Assembly (NCBI GenBank): GCA_949296245.1 | Contig: CASFNW010000014.1 | Coordinates: 1 to 40,283, forward strand | DNA: 40,283 bases | From: an uncultured bacterium | Lineage (GTDB): Bacteria; Cyanobacteriota; Vampirovibrionia; Gastranaerophilales; Gastranaerophilaceae | Reading direction: 5' to 3' | In this document: positions 32,376-40,283 of the stretch, piece by piece | How positions within the stretch are numbered: position 1 is the stretch's first letter | Layout: each line of letters begins with the position of its first letter | Position numbers and translations under genes: made by a program | The notes under the pieces: generated by a model | What the model saw: only the letters and a program-made list of their open reading frames with translations | What the model was told of the DNA's origin: nothing | Database searches by the model: none

Positions 32376-32444
32376 TTTTCTCATCATCCCGATGGTTGAA
32401 TTTTTGGACAGCATATTGACCAGGTGGTTAATATAACAAATTTA

Positions 32445-32533
32445 TCCGGGACAAATTTGTGATAAAACTCTTCCGCTTGCTTAACTATTGGCGCAATAAC
32501 CAAGCTGACTGCGGCACCCGCGATACCGGATTA
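32445..32533 (+). repeat. Family A composite repeat, copy A3 (diverged, short)
   Basis: Left module CCGGGACAAATTTGTGATAA (32446-32465) continuing AACTCTTCCG, right module GCGGCACCCGCGATACCGGA (32511-32530) continuing TTAG. Order and spacing agree with copies A2 and A5. It lies between the flagellar operon start and smpB. Confidence 0.5.
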
Positions 32534-32549
32534 GATATTTGGATACAGA

Positions 32550-32999
32550 CTATCTTATTTTTATGTTTCTTGCAATTTCTCTGTCAGCGGTTTTCTTGGC
32601 AATAGCTTCTCGTTTGTCGTGGAGCTGCTTGCCTTTTGCCAGAGCAATTTCTATCTTTGCCCAGCCGTTTTCCAGATAAACGCTCAAAGGTACAATAGTA
32701 TATTTTTCCTTTTTGACTTTGCCCAGCATTTTTAAAATTTCATTTTTATTTAAAAGCAGTTTTCTTTTTCTTTCAGGGTCGGGATTGTATCTGTTTCCCT
32801 GTTCATAAGGATTTATATGGACGTTATAGAGCCAGGCTTCGTTGTCTTCTATCTTTGCGAAGCCGTCTTTTAAATTTATTGCACCTTTTCGTATTGATTT
32901 TATCTCTGTACCTGTCAGGACAAGTCCTGCATTAAATTTTTCAATAATCAAATAATCATGAAAGGCTTTTTTGTTATTTGCAACAACTTTTCTGCCCAT
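32550..32999 (-). CDS. smpB: SmpB, tmRNA-binding protein
   Basis: 149 aa, full length. It carries tmRNA to stalled ribosomes for rescue. Motifs: NKKAFHDYLIIEKFNAGLVLTGTEIKSIR (about 9-37), NLKDGFAKI, EAWLYNVHINPYEQGNRYNPDPERKRKLLLN and the C-terminal ALAKGKQLHDKREAIAKKTADREIARNIK helix that enters the ribosomal A site. No ssrA gene is adjacent. Upstream reads GTATTTGTGTCC repeats of ATTTGTGTCCGTATTT type, with no clear ribosome site. Confidence 0.97.
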   Translation of the reverse strand: MGRKVVANNKKAFHDYLIIEKFNAGLVLTGTEIKSIRKGAINLKDGFAKIEDNEAWLYNVHINPYEQGNRYNPDPERKRKLLLNKNEILKMLGKVKKEKYTIVPLSVYLENGWAKIEIALAKGKQLHDKREAIAKKTADREIARNIKIR

Positions 33000-33034
33000 A
33001 TTTGTATCCGTATTTGTGTCCGTATTTATACTTT

Positions 33035-34450
33035 CTATTTAAAAAACTCTTTAAGTTTTTCTATTTTTGATTTTTCATCGCTTTCAAAATAAATTCTCAA
33101 AAGCGGCTCTGTTCCGCTCGGACGAATAAGAATCCATGTCCTGTCATCGTCCAGATAGTATTTTACGCCGTCTTTTGTATCTTTTGAAGATATTTCAAAA
33201 TCAGCTATACTGTCAAGCTGTGTATATTTTTTCATCAAAATTTCAAGCTGGTTTCTGTCCTGCAATTTTACATCAATTCTTTCATTAATAAAATTACATC
33301 CGGCTTTTTGCTTTAGTTCTTCCTGCAGTTCCCACAGAGGCTTACCCTCGTAAGAGAGCATTTCCAACACCAGCAAATCTGCAAGTATGCCGTCTTTTTC
33401 CGGAATATGACCTTTTATGCTCAAACCGCCGGATTCTTCACCGCCGATAATTGTGTCATACTCTCTCATTGCAGCGCCTACCCATTTAAATCCGACAGGA
33501 GTTTCCACAACATCTATATCATACTGCTCTGCTATAATATCGAGCATACGGCTGGCACCCACTGTTTTTACGAGTTTGCCGTCAGCGCCTTTGTTTTTAA
33601 TCAGGTGCCCCAATAAAAGCGCAATAATTTCATTCGGTGTTACATATTCCGCTTTCTCGTTTATAACTCCGAATCTGTCTCCGTCTCCGTCGTTGCTGAG
33701 ACCAATAGCGCTTGTTCTGTGAGAGATAAGTTCTATGAGTTCCTGCAGATATTTTGCTTTGGGTTCCGGCATGCCACCGCCAAAAGACGGGTCATGATGC
33801 ATGTGAAGTGATTCAAAGCTGATGTTATTACGTCTTAAAAGTTCGTCAAAATATCCTATACTGGCACTATAAAGACCGTCATAGATAATTTCGCCGTCAT
33901 CGTCTTCACGTGTAAAGTATTCTTTTATTTTTTCAAAATCAATTAATGCTTCTAAATGTTTAAAATAAGACTCTTTAAAACATTTATACTCGATATCATA
34001 TGTTTTTGACGGATTAAAAGTTATATTGTCAATATTTTTAATGTTTTCGACAATAGCATTTGTAATTTCTGTAGTAGCGGGCCCTGCATAATCGGGTATA
34101 AACTTTATCCCCAGATACTCCGGCGGATTATGCGAAGCAGTAAACATTACTGCATCCGCATCGAGTTCTTTTGCATTGTAAGCTAATACCGGTGTAGGGA
34201 TAACTTCAGCAGAAACACTGACTCTAAAGCCTGCATCGGACAAAATTTTTGCGCTGAATTTTGCAAATTCTTCTGCCATATTGCGGGGGTCATAGCCGAT
34301 AATGACAGGTTTTTCAATTCCGTCTTTATCCAGAATGTATTTAGCAATTGCTTTTGTAACGATTTCTACATTTTCAAAATTAAAATCCTGCCCGACAATA
34401 GCTCTCCAGCCGTCTGTTCCGAACTTTATCGCGTCAGCGTTATTTGTCAT
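33035..34450 (-). CDS. Phosphoglucomutase/phosphomannomutase family protein
   Basis: 471 aa from ATG 34450 with AAGG upstream; a longer in-frame start would run through the promoter region. Alpha-D-phosphohexomutase family, four domains: KFGTDGWRAIVG (9-20), phosphoserine loop TASHNPP (104-110, Ser106), metal loop DGDGDR (254-259), sugar loop GGEESGG (336-342), phosphate-binding RPSGTEPLLR (443-452). It interconverts hexose 1- and 6-phosphates; whether glucose, mannose or glucosamine cannot be told from these motifs. Divergent from pheA with overlapping promoters. Confidence 0.93.
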   Translation of the reverse strand: MTNNADAIKFGTDGWRAIVGQDFNFENVEIVTKAIAKYILDKDGIEKPVIIGYDPRNMAEEFAKFSAKILSDAGFRVSVSAEVIPTPVLAYNAKELDADAVMFTASHNPPEYLGIKFIPDYAGPATTEITNAIVENIKNIDNITFNPSKTYDIEYKCFKESYFKHLEALIDFEKIKEYFTREDDDGEIIYDGLYSASIGYFDELLRRNNISFESLHMHHDPSFGGGMPEPKAKYLQELIELISHRTSAIGLSNDGDGDRFGVINEKAEYVTPNEIIALLLGHLIKNKGADGKLVKTVGASRMLDIIAEQYDIDVVETPVGFKWVGAAMREYDTIIGGEESGGLSIKGHIPEKDGILADLLVLEMLSYEGKPLWELQEELKQKAGCNFINERIDVKLQDRNQLEILMKKYTQLDSIADFEISSKDTKDGVKYYLDDDRTWILIRPSGTEPLLRIYFESDEKSKIEKLKEFFK

Positions 34451-34463
34451 TTCCTTAACCTTT

Positions 34464-34491
34464 TTGTACAATGTTTTAATAAATATATATT
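34464..34491 (+). promoter_or_regulatory. Putative pheA promoter
   Basis: TTGTAC, 16 nt, TATATT, predicted start near 34498, about 20 nt before ATG 34518. It shares bases with the -10 box of the divergent pgm promoter. Confidence 0.45.
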
Positions 34492-34516
34492 TTACCAGAG
34501 AAACGGTGCATGGCAA
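34489..34516 (-). promoter_or_regulatory. Putative pgm promoter
   Basis: Minus strand TTGCCA, 16 nt, TAAAAT with an extended TGG before the -10. The -35 box ends one base before the pheA ATG. Confidence 0.45.
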
Positions 34517-34517
34517 A

Positions 34518-35375
34518 ATGATTGAAATAAATAGAGAAATAAAAGAACTTCTGTTTTTAGGTCCGTCGGGTTCATATTGTGAAGCTGCAAAAAATCAGTT
34601 TATCACCTTTTTTCCTTCAAAAGATATTGGCCAAAAACCTTTTTCTACGGTAAAAAGTATTATTGAATATGTTGAAAAAAATGAAAATGCTGCTGCGGTA
34701 ATACCTATAGAAAATTCCATAGAAGGCATTGTAAGAGAGACTATGGATAATCTTTTGAACATCAAAGACCCGGATTTGCAGATTACCGCAGAAACAGTAA
34801 TACCGGTAAACCACTGCCTTGTCTCAAAAGCCGGCAGTATACAAAAAGTAAAAAAAATTATTTCTCACCCGCAGGCACTGGCTCAATGCAGTAAATTTAT
34901 TGAAAAATATTTTCCCTCCGACATAGAACAAATAGAAAAAGCTTCCACAAGCAAAGCAGCTCAAGAACTGTCAGAGTTGGATGATTCATATGCCGCAATA
35001 GCTAATGCAAAGACAGCAGAACTATTCAAATTAAATATTCTTGCTAAAAATATCAACGATGAAAAAGATAATAAAACAAGATTTATCTTTCTTTCACGCT
35101 GCACAACGACTCCAACAGGCTCTGACAAAACAAGTATTGCCTTTGCCACTAAAAATCAGCCGGGAGCGCTTGTTAAGGTGTTAAATGTTTTTGACAGTTT
35201 AAATATAAATCTTATGTACATAGATTCCAGACCTTCAAAGAAAAATCTTGGCGAGTATGTGTTTTTTACGGATTTTGAAGGGCATATAAAAGATGAGCCA
35301 ACGCAGAAAGTTCTTGATTTAATTAAGTTAAACACAAATTATATAAAGCTTCTCGGTTCTTACAGAAAATTTTAA
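34518..35375 (+). CDS. pheA: PheA, prephenate dehydratase with ACT domain
   Basis: 285 aa from ATG 34518 (a longer reading would run back through the pgm gene). It turns prephenate into phenylpyruvate for phenylalanine. Catalytic domain: LLFLGPSGSYCEAA (11-24), AAVIPIENSIEGIVRETMDNL (59-79), the HPQALAQC line and NKTRFIFLS with the T-R-F motif. ACT domain from about 200: SIAFATKNQPGALVKVLNVFDSLNINLMYIDSRPSKKNLGEYVFFTDFEGH; the usual ESRP is DSRP here. The ACT domain suggests feedback inhibition by phenylalanine. No chorismate mutase domain is attached. Ribosome site weak. Confidence 0.95.
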   Translation: MIEINREIKELLFLGPSGSYCEAAKNQFITFFPSKDIGQKPFSTVKSIIEYVEKNENAAAVIPIENSIEGIVRETMDNLLNIKDPDLQITAETVIPVNHCLVSKAGSIQKVKKIISHPQALAQCSKFIEKYFPSDIEQIEKASTSKAAQELSELDDSYAAIANAKTAELFKLNILAKNINDEKDNKTRFIFLSRCTTTPTGSDKTSIAFATKNQPGALVKVLNVFDSLNINLMYIDSRPSKKNLGEYVFFTDFEGHIKDEPTQKVLDLIKLNTNYIKLLGSYRKF

Positions 35376-35411
35376 TAACAAAAAATTTTCTTTACAGTAT
35401 TTAAATGCTGT

Positions 35412-36167
35412 ATGAAAATACCGTCTTTAAATTTAAATACTGTAAAACCTCTTGTAAAGCCGCAATGGAAAAATTTTATGCCCGGTGATACAAGAAAGGT
35501 CTTTGAAGATGTTCAAATCCAAAATAATATTTTTGGCAAGCTGTCTTTGGGTATAAGAGACTATAATGACGGTTTTAACAGATGGATTATAGAAATAAAA
35601 AATGCTCCGGGAAAAGTTTTTGGTAAAGAAATAATTTCTATAGACAAACAAAACAAATATATGACAGGATATAACATAATTGTAGAGCCGGAATACAGAC
35701 AAAAAGGATTTCGTTTTGGAGAGTTGTTGAGACTTGCCAGTATTATGGAAATAATTGAAAATAAATGTCCTTTTATTTATATCTTTTCTAAAGATACAGC
35801 TGTTTATTTTCATAGCAAATATAAATTTGAACCGGCAATAAAGACTTTCGAAGAAAGAGATTCTGCGCTGGAAACAATAATCAATGATACATCGCTGCAT
35901 TTCAGGGATTTGGCAATAAAAGCCAAAATTATTCAAAACCAAGTTAAAGCGAATAAAAACAACGCGCAAAAACAAAGAGAACTTACACAAAAAACGAATT
36001 ATATTGTAAGAGAATATATAAGAAGAGCGCTCGAAGAAAAAAATCCTCAAGAAAGTCATCCTTTTAGAAGAGGAATGGATATGATGCTCGATGCCGAAAC
36101 AATACACAGGAACAAAGATTATTTTAATAGTCTTTTTGCAAAACACGGAATAGATTACAAAATTTAA
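35412..36167 (+). CDS. GNAT-like acetyltransferase, unknown substrate
   Basis: 251 aa. GNAT core at about 55-140: MTGYNIIVEPEYRQKGFRFGELLRLASIMEI (84-114), where RQKGFRFG (96-103) fits the acetyl-CoA pyrophosphate loop, then IYIFSKDTAVYFHSKYKFEP. A C-terminal helical tail (about 150-251) is charged and Gln/Asn-rich and unlike standard GNAT enzymes. The start MKIPSLNLNTVKPLVKPQW has no strong ribosome site. It follows pheA by 36 nt and may be cotranscribed. Substrate unknown; protein or small molecule both possible. Confidence 0.72.
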   Translation: MKIPSLNLNTVKPLVKPQWKNFMPGDTRKVFEDVQIQNNIFGKLSLGIRDYNDGFNRWIIEIKNAPGKVFGKEIISIDKQNKYMTGYNIIVEPEYRQKGFRFGELLRLASIMEIIENKCPFIYIFSKDTAVYFHSKYKFEPAIKTFEERDSALETIINDTSLHFRDLAIKAKIIQNQVKANKNNAQKQRELTQKTNYIVREYIRRALEEKNPQESHPFRRGMDMMLDAETIHRNKDYFNSLFAKHGIDYKI

Positions 36168-36188
36168 AAAAGATTATTGGCAGTTCAA

Positions 36189-36246
36189 AAGTTGTCCGTG
36201 AAAAATTCGTGATAAGACTATGCCGAACAAAACAATCCGGTAAATT
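36189..36246 (+). repeat. Family A repeat, copy A4 (half copy)
   Basis: AGTTGTCCGTGAAAAATTCG followed by TGATAAGACTATGCCGAACA and AAACAATCCGG: near-identical to the minus strand of A1, but it stops at the centre of the palindrome, leaving only one half. Confidence 0.75.
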
Positions 36247-36270
36247 AATAATATTAATTTAAAAATAAAA

Positions 36271-36298
36271 GCTCCCTGAAAACAGAGAGCCTTTAATT
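36271..36298. terminator. Bidirectional terminator between convergent genes
   Basis: Stem GCTCCCTG / CAGAGAGC (one mismatch), loop AAAA, with T-rich sequence on both sides. Suits both the GNAT-like gene (+) and the HEAT gene (-). Confidence 0.65.
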
Positions 36299-36320
36299 TT
36301 TTGTTCGGGTATCAGCTTTA

Positions 36321-37175
36321 TTATACGTTTGCTGTTTTCTTTTGAGGAGCAGCACCCGGAATAGCTTGCCAGTTAGCAGCCATGATTTTTTTGAATGATT
36401 TCAAAGCTGTATCTTCGAGCTCACCGAGTTCATCGGCAGCCATAATGAGTTCTCTCAAAGGCATCAATGCTCTTTGATCTCTTAAAACACCCAATGCTGC
36501 TGCTGCACCGGCTCTGACAAGATCATTTTCTTTTTTGTTCTGCATTACTTCAATCAATGCAGGTACTGCTTTTGTATCATTCAATTTACCAAGAGATGTA
36601 ACTGCGTAAATTCTGACATTTACCCATTCATCGTTCAGCATAGTGATAATTTTATCAACTGCTTTAGGATTGCCGATTTCACCCAATGCTCTTGTTGCAT
36701 CGCATCTTACATTAACTTTTTCATGATCAAGAGATTCCATAAGAGCGTCTGTAGCAACATCGCCGATTTCGATTAAAGCATCTGTAGCAGTGATACAAAC
36801 CTGAGGGTTTTCGTCGTTGAGTGCTTCAACAAGAGGCTCAACAACTTCTTTGCCGCCCAAACGTCCAAGCGCACGGGCTGCACGAACTCTAACATCAACG
36901 TTTCTGTCTTCTCTTAAAGATTCAATAAGAGGAGTAGTAGCACTAACATCGCCAAGCTCGCCTAATGCTCTTGCAGCATAAAGACGTACAGAACCGTTTT
37001 TATCATTTTTTAATACATCAATAAGCGGTTCTACAGCCTGTGAATCACCGATTTCACCAAGGATGCGGGCCGCATTATATCTGACTTTTTCTGAATTGCT
37101 TGTTCTTAAGTCATTAAGTAATTCATCAAATGATTTTTTAGCCTGTTTTTTTCTTGAGTTCACACTAATTGTCAT
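36321..37175 (-). CDS. HEAT-repeat (PBS lyase-like) protein
   Basis: 284 aa made of about seven 31-residue helical repeats (roughly 35-265) of the type VRxxAARALGELGDxxAVxPLIxxL, e.g. SVRLYAARALGELGDVSATTPLIESL and DVRVRAARALGRLGGKEVVEPLVEAL. Such repeats bind other proteins; cyanobacterial members attach phycobilins, but this cell shows no phycobiliprotein genes here, so a scaffold role is more likely. GTCGGAGGAAAGAC gives a strong ribosome site. The C-terminal tail (AIPGAAPQKKTANV) is unstructured. Ends at a bidirectional terminator. Confidence 0.9.
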   Translation of the reverse strand: MTISVNSRKKQAKKSFDELLNDLRTSNSEKVRYNAARILGEIGDSQAVEPLIDVLKNDKNGSVRLYAARALGELGDVSATTPLIESLREDRNVDVRVRAARALGRLGGKEVVEPLVEALNDENPQVCITATDALIEIGDVATDALMESLDHEKVNVRCDATRALGEIGNPKAVDKIITMLNDEWVNVRIYAVTSLGKLNDTKAVPALIEVMQNKKENDLVRAGAAAALGVLRDQRALMPLRELIMAADELGELEDTALKSFKKIMAANWQAIPGAAPQKKTANV

Positions 37176-37513
37176 GTCTTTCCTCCGACATTACCTACTT
37201 CAATATAATTCCTACTAATATATTTAAAACATTGAATTCAAATTAATTGACTTTTTATTTTATTTTGTAAACAAATTCTTTACATATCTTAAATAAGGGT
37301 AAAGAGAACACTTATTCTTCTCTGTTTTTCTATTATAACATTTTTTTGAGCCCATGGAATACATCTAAAGTCTAATTAATATAAAAATATTATTTTGTTT
37401 TTTTAATATTAAAGTTCTTAATGTAAAATTAGCATGTATTTTTTAATGTAAAATTGTAACAAATTTTTAACAAAATTGAAATAATATATTTTTGTGCAGT
37501 TTAAAAATATATA
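37176..37513. other. AT-rich intergenic region
   Basis: 338 nt between the HEAT gene and the DUF2085 gene. It holds the HEAT gene's ribosome site and a small AGAGAA/TTCTCT hairpin followed by T (about 37300-37325, plus strand). No gene, repeat family or RNA gene is recognised. Confidence 0.5.
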
Positions 37514-37978
37514 CTACCAGCCTTTTTTCCCTTCAAGCCAGTCCAGGATTTTGATATACAACATTCCCAAAAATGCCCCCAGAAAGAAACCGTCTATTAA
37601 TCTTATAAAATCATTTGTTACAAATAGATTAAAATACTCTGCCGCTATTTCTCCAAATGCAAGTGTCCCTATTATTATAAAAATAATTTTGTCCATTTTA
37701 AACTTGTGCAAATACGTGTATAGGATAACAGCGGCACTGATATAAGAACCGATACAGCGTGCGCATATTCCAATAGGATGATTCAATATAGTGAAGATAT
37801 TTGTGCCGTGCATTTTACAAAGTTTATGCAAAAAATCATACAAAACATTTGATGCCGGAGAAAAATTTGAATGCGCCAAAACCGGTGCCAGAAATGCACA
37901 CGCTATTACTACCACGCAGAACAGACAGCCCAAGCCTACCAGCGCATTTTTAAAACTCCACTTTAATATATTACTCAT
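37514..37978 (-). CDS. DUF2085 membrane protein
   Basis: 154 aa with about four membrane segments (near 10-34, 75-93, 96-112 and 125-145). The family pattern is visible: CKMHGTN, then HPIGICARCIGSYISAA with the C-x-x-R-C motif (about 66-82). Function of DUF2085 is unknown; the cysteine motif suggests metal or disulfide. It stands alone between the HEAT gene and ahcY, with AT-rich flanks. Confidence 0.85.
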   Translation of the reverse strand: MSNILKWSFKNALVGLGCLFCVVVIACAFLAPVLAHSNFSPASNVLYDFLHKLCKMHGTNIFTILNHPIGICARCIGSYISAAVILYTYLHKFKMDKIIFIIIGTLAFGEIAAEYFNLFVTNDFIRLIDGFFLGAFLGMLYIKILDWLEGKKGW

Positions 37979-38081
37979 TTTCTAAACTCCGACAATATAA
38001 ATTATCTAATATAAATAAATTATACATGTAAAAAACGTATTTTATATTAGCAAAGTATGTTTACAAAAAAATTTTCGTTAA

Positions 38082-38132
38082 TAATGACTCCATGCGAAAG
38101 GTGCAGACTGCACGTTTTGCACAGAGTCATTA
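38082..38132. repeat. Hairpin repeat related to the centre of the 20255-20411 element
   Basis: Outer stem TAATGACTC (38082-38090) / GAGTCATTA (38124-38132), inner stem GTGCA / TGCAC. The stretch ACTCCATGCGAAAGGTGC parallels ACTCCGTGAGAAAGGTGC near 20290; the inner stem there is GTGCC / GGCAC. It lies just past the ahcY stop and could also slow transcription. Confidence 0.6.
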
Positions 38133-38149
38133 CCGCCGCTTAAAATCTG

Positions 38150-39427
<1,278 letters not shown>

Positions 39428-39466
39428 TTAATTCTCCTTATGTTTCAGACTTTGCTGCTATGCAAA

Positions 39467-39493
39467 ATTTTAGCATATAAATATGACAAACAA
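39467..39493 (-). promoter_or_regulatory. Putative ahcY promoter
   Basis: Minus strand TTGTTT, 15 nt, TAAAAT with TGC before the -10 (extended -10). It lies 40-66 nt upstream of the ahcY ATG. No SAH or SAM riboswitch fold is recognised in the short leader. Confidence 0.4.
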
Positions 39494-39500
39494 TAATAAT

Positions 39501-39721
39501 TTATATTCCAAATAGATTTTTCTTAATACTGGATATTTTATATTTTTGTTTTTGTAAAAGTTCATTGACAACACCCGCAAGATAAATCGTATCCAATTTG
39601 TTTATATTGCTGCCGTATTCCAGAGAATCTTTGAGTATTCTGGCAAGACTCGCAGCAGCCCATGACCGCTGTACAAAATTTGTTAAATCTTCTTCTGCTG
39701 TTTGAGATTTTTATGTGCCAT
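39501..39721 (-). pseudogene. Small gene with a one-base frameshift (73 aa if corrected)
   Basis: ATG at 39721 follows an ideal AAAGGAGTCGTA ribosome site, but the frame stops after 12 codons. The other frame is open from that point to TAA 39501. One extra A in the run of five A after codon 3, or a -1 slip there, joins them into a 73-residue protein starting MAHKKSQTAEEDLTNF and containing WAAASLARILKDSLEYG and NELLQKQKYKISSIKKNLFGI. It is helical with no membrane segment. Choices are a decayed gene, a sequencing error in the A-run, or slippage. Family not recognised. Confidence 0.55.
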
Positions 39722-39772
39722 TACGACTCCTTTTGTAAAGTTTTGTAGAAAATTAAAGGACTTAATATTTAT

Positions 39773-39970
39773 CTAATCTAGTGTCGCAGTTGCCGCCTCG
39801 AGCCTGTCTTGGAATACTGACGCTACGGCAAAGCGTGGTTTGCCTTCGCATGGGGCAAAGCCCCGTCAGATTCCGCTTCGAGCCGTCACTGCTCACCTTT
39901 TCAATGTGACACTCAAAAAATTCGTTCACGTCGCTTTGCTCCTTATCTCGAATTTTTCTCGGACAATTTA
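39773..39970 (-). repeat. Family A composite repeat, copy A5
   Basis: On the minus strand: left module TTGTCCGAGAAAAATTCGAG (39967-39948), then the inverted AAAAAATTCG (plus 39915-39924), and right module GGCGGCAACTGCGACACTAG (39797-39778) followed by ATTAG. Between the modules lie GGGGC-AAA-GCCCC and ACGC / GCGT hairpins. The 562-nt end gap 39722-40283 holds this, copy B4 and AT-rich DNA; no gene is supported. Confidence 0.7.
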
Positions 39971-40133
39971 GGTGAACTTTTTGTTATTTATTTTAGCAAT
40001 ATATTCCAAAAAATATCAAATAAAGGACATATGTATACAATAAAGAATATAAATGTCATTCAAACCAACTGTCATCCTTGTATATATGCATAATTTGGTA
40101 ACAGATTTGTATATAGAAAATATTTTATTATGC

Positions 40134-40283
40134 AGCGGATTTTGAGTAGAGTGAGGGCAGAGCCCGAAACTCGAAGAAACGCCAAAAAAGTGAGCGGATA
40201 TTTTGTGAAAACAAAATAAAGCGAACGCCAATAATCCAAGATAAAAAACAATCCGTCATCCTGATGGTGAAACCCGAAGGATC
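40134..40283 (+). repeat. Family B repeat, copy B4, plus a family C motif
   Basis: Starts GCGGATTTTGAGTAGAGTGA, has a GGGC-AGA-GCCC hairpin within GAGT / ACTC, and ends GCGAACGCCAATAATCCAAG (40221-40240) as in the inner part of B1. A family C motif follows (40254-40283) and runs off the window. Confidence 0.65.

Noticed and set aside
35433..36146. Long minus-strand frame of 237 codons
   Set aside because: Antisense of the GNAT-like gene, with very high Phe/Ile/Tyr content typical of shadow frames in AT-rich DNA.
39428..39500. SAH or SAM riboswitch before ahcY
   Set aside because: The leader after the likely promoter is about 35 nt, too short, and shows no matching fold.

Overview
The window is AT-rich chromosomal DNA from a Gram-negative, flagellated, probably anaerobic bacterium. 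An outer membrane is implied by the LPS genes kdsD and kdsC, a GT9 (heptosyltransferase-type) glycosyltransferase, and FlgH/FlgI/FlgA for the L and P rings. A TM1266-type iron-only hydrogenase regulator and a 2-hydroxyacyl-CoA dehydratase activase relative point to anaerobic metabolism. Together with the HEAT/PBS-lyase-like protein and a set of small proteins with an N-terminal SFG motif, this best fits the gut Melainabacteria/Gastranaerophilales branch of Cyanobacteriota. That placement is my inference from gene content, not a database result.

Layout. 238-4189 (+): MetE/UroD-like methyltransferase, CooC-like ATPase, folD and a DUF3137-like protein, then a small conserved gene with its own promoter. 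4257-7315 (+): GT9 transferase, then anmK and murQ for recycling of anhydro-MurNAc. 7316-7797 is repeat DNA. 7798-10064: an HD-GYP response regulator (-), a PPC/DUF296 protein and a short SFG protein. 10080-13401 (-): a four-gene operon of an activase-related protein, two WYL regulators and yraN. 13718-15693 (+): two translationally coupled membrane proteins that look like distant paralogs. 15734-17298 (-): TM1266 homolog, Hsp20, a 101-aa protein and a 52-aa protein. 17469-20085 (+): pilT, recO, deoC. 20086-20775 is repeats. 21535-23066 (-): kdsD-kdsC with their own promoter. 23236-32280 (-): flagellar rod, ring and hook-filament junction genes in the order lytic transglycosylase-flgF-flgG-flgA-flgH-flgI-flgJ-flgM-like-flgN-flgK-flgL. 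Then smpB (-), pgm (-) and divergent pheA (+), a GNAT-like gene (+), a HEAT-repeat gene (-), a DUF2085 gene (-), ahcY (-) and a small frameshifted gene (-).

The most unusual content is between genes. At least three interspersed repeat families occur. Family A is a ~100-bp nested palindrome, with a second conserved module downstream in three of five copies. Family B contains a stem whose two strands change together between copies; two copies sit between cistrons of the flagellar operon. Family C is a short motif of the GTCATTCTGA...GAAGAATC type. A hairpin with compensatory changes also recurs at 20286 and 38082. These look like small non-autonomous mobile or structured elements; no transposase gene is in the window.

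How the genes work together: ahcY, folD and the methyltransferase belong to one-carbon and methyl-cycle metabolism. anmK/murQ, kdsC/kdsD and GT9 serve the cell envelope. The flagellar operon supplies the periplasmic and outer-membrane parts of the motor plus hook-filament junction proteins and their chaperone. All functions are read from sequence motifs; all promoters are pattern matches only.
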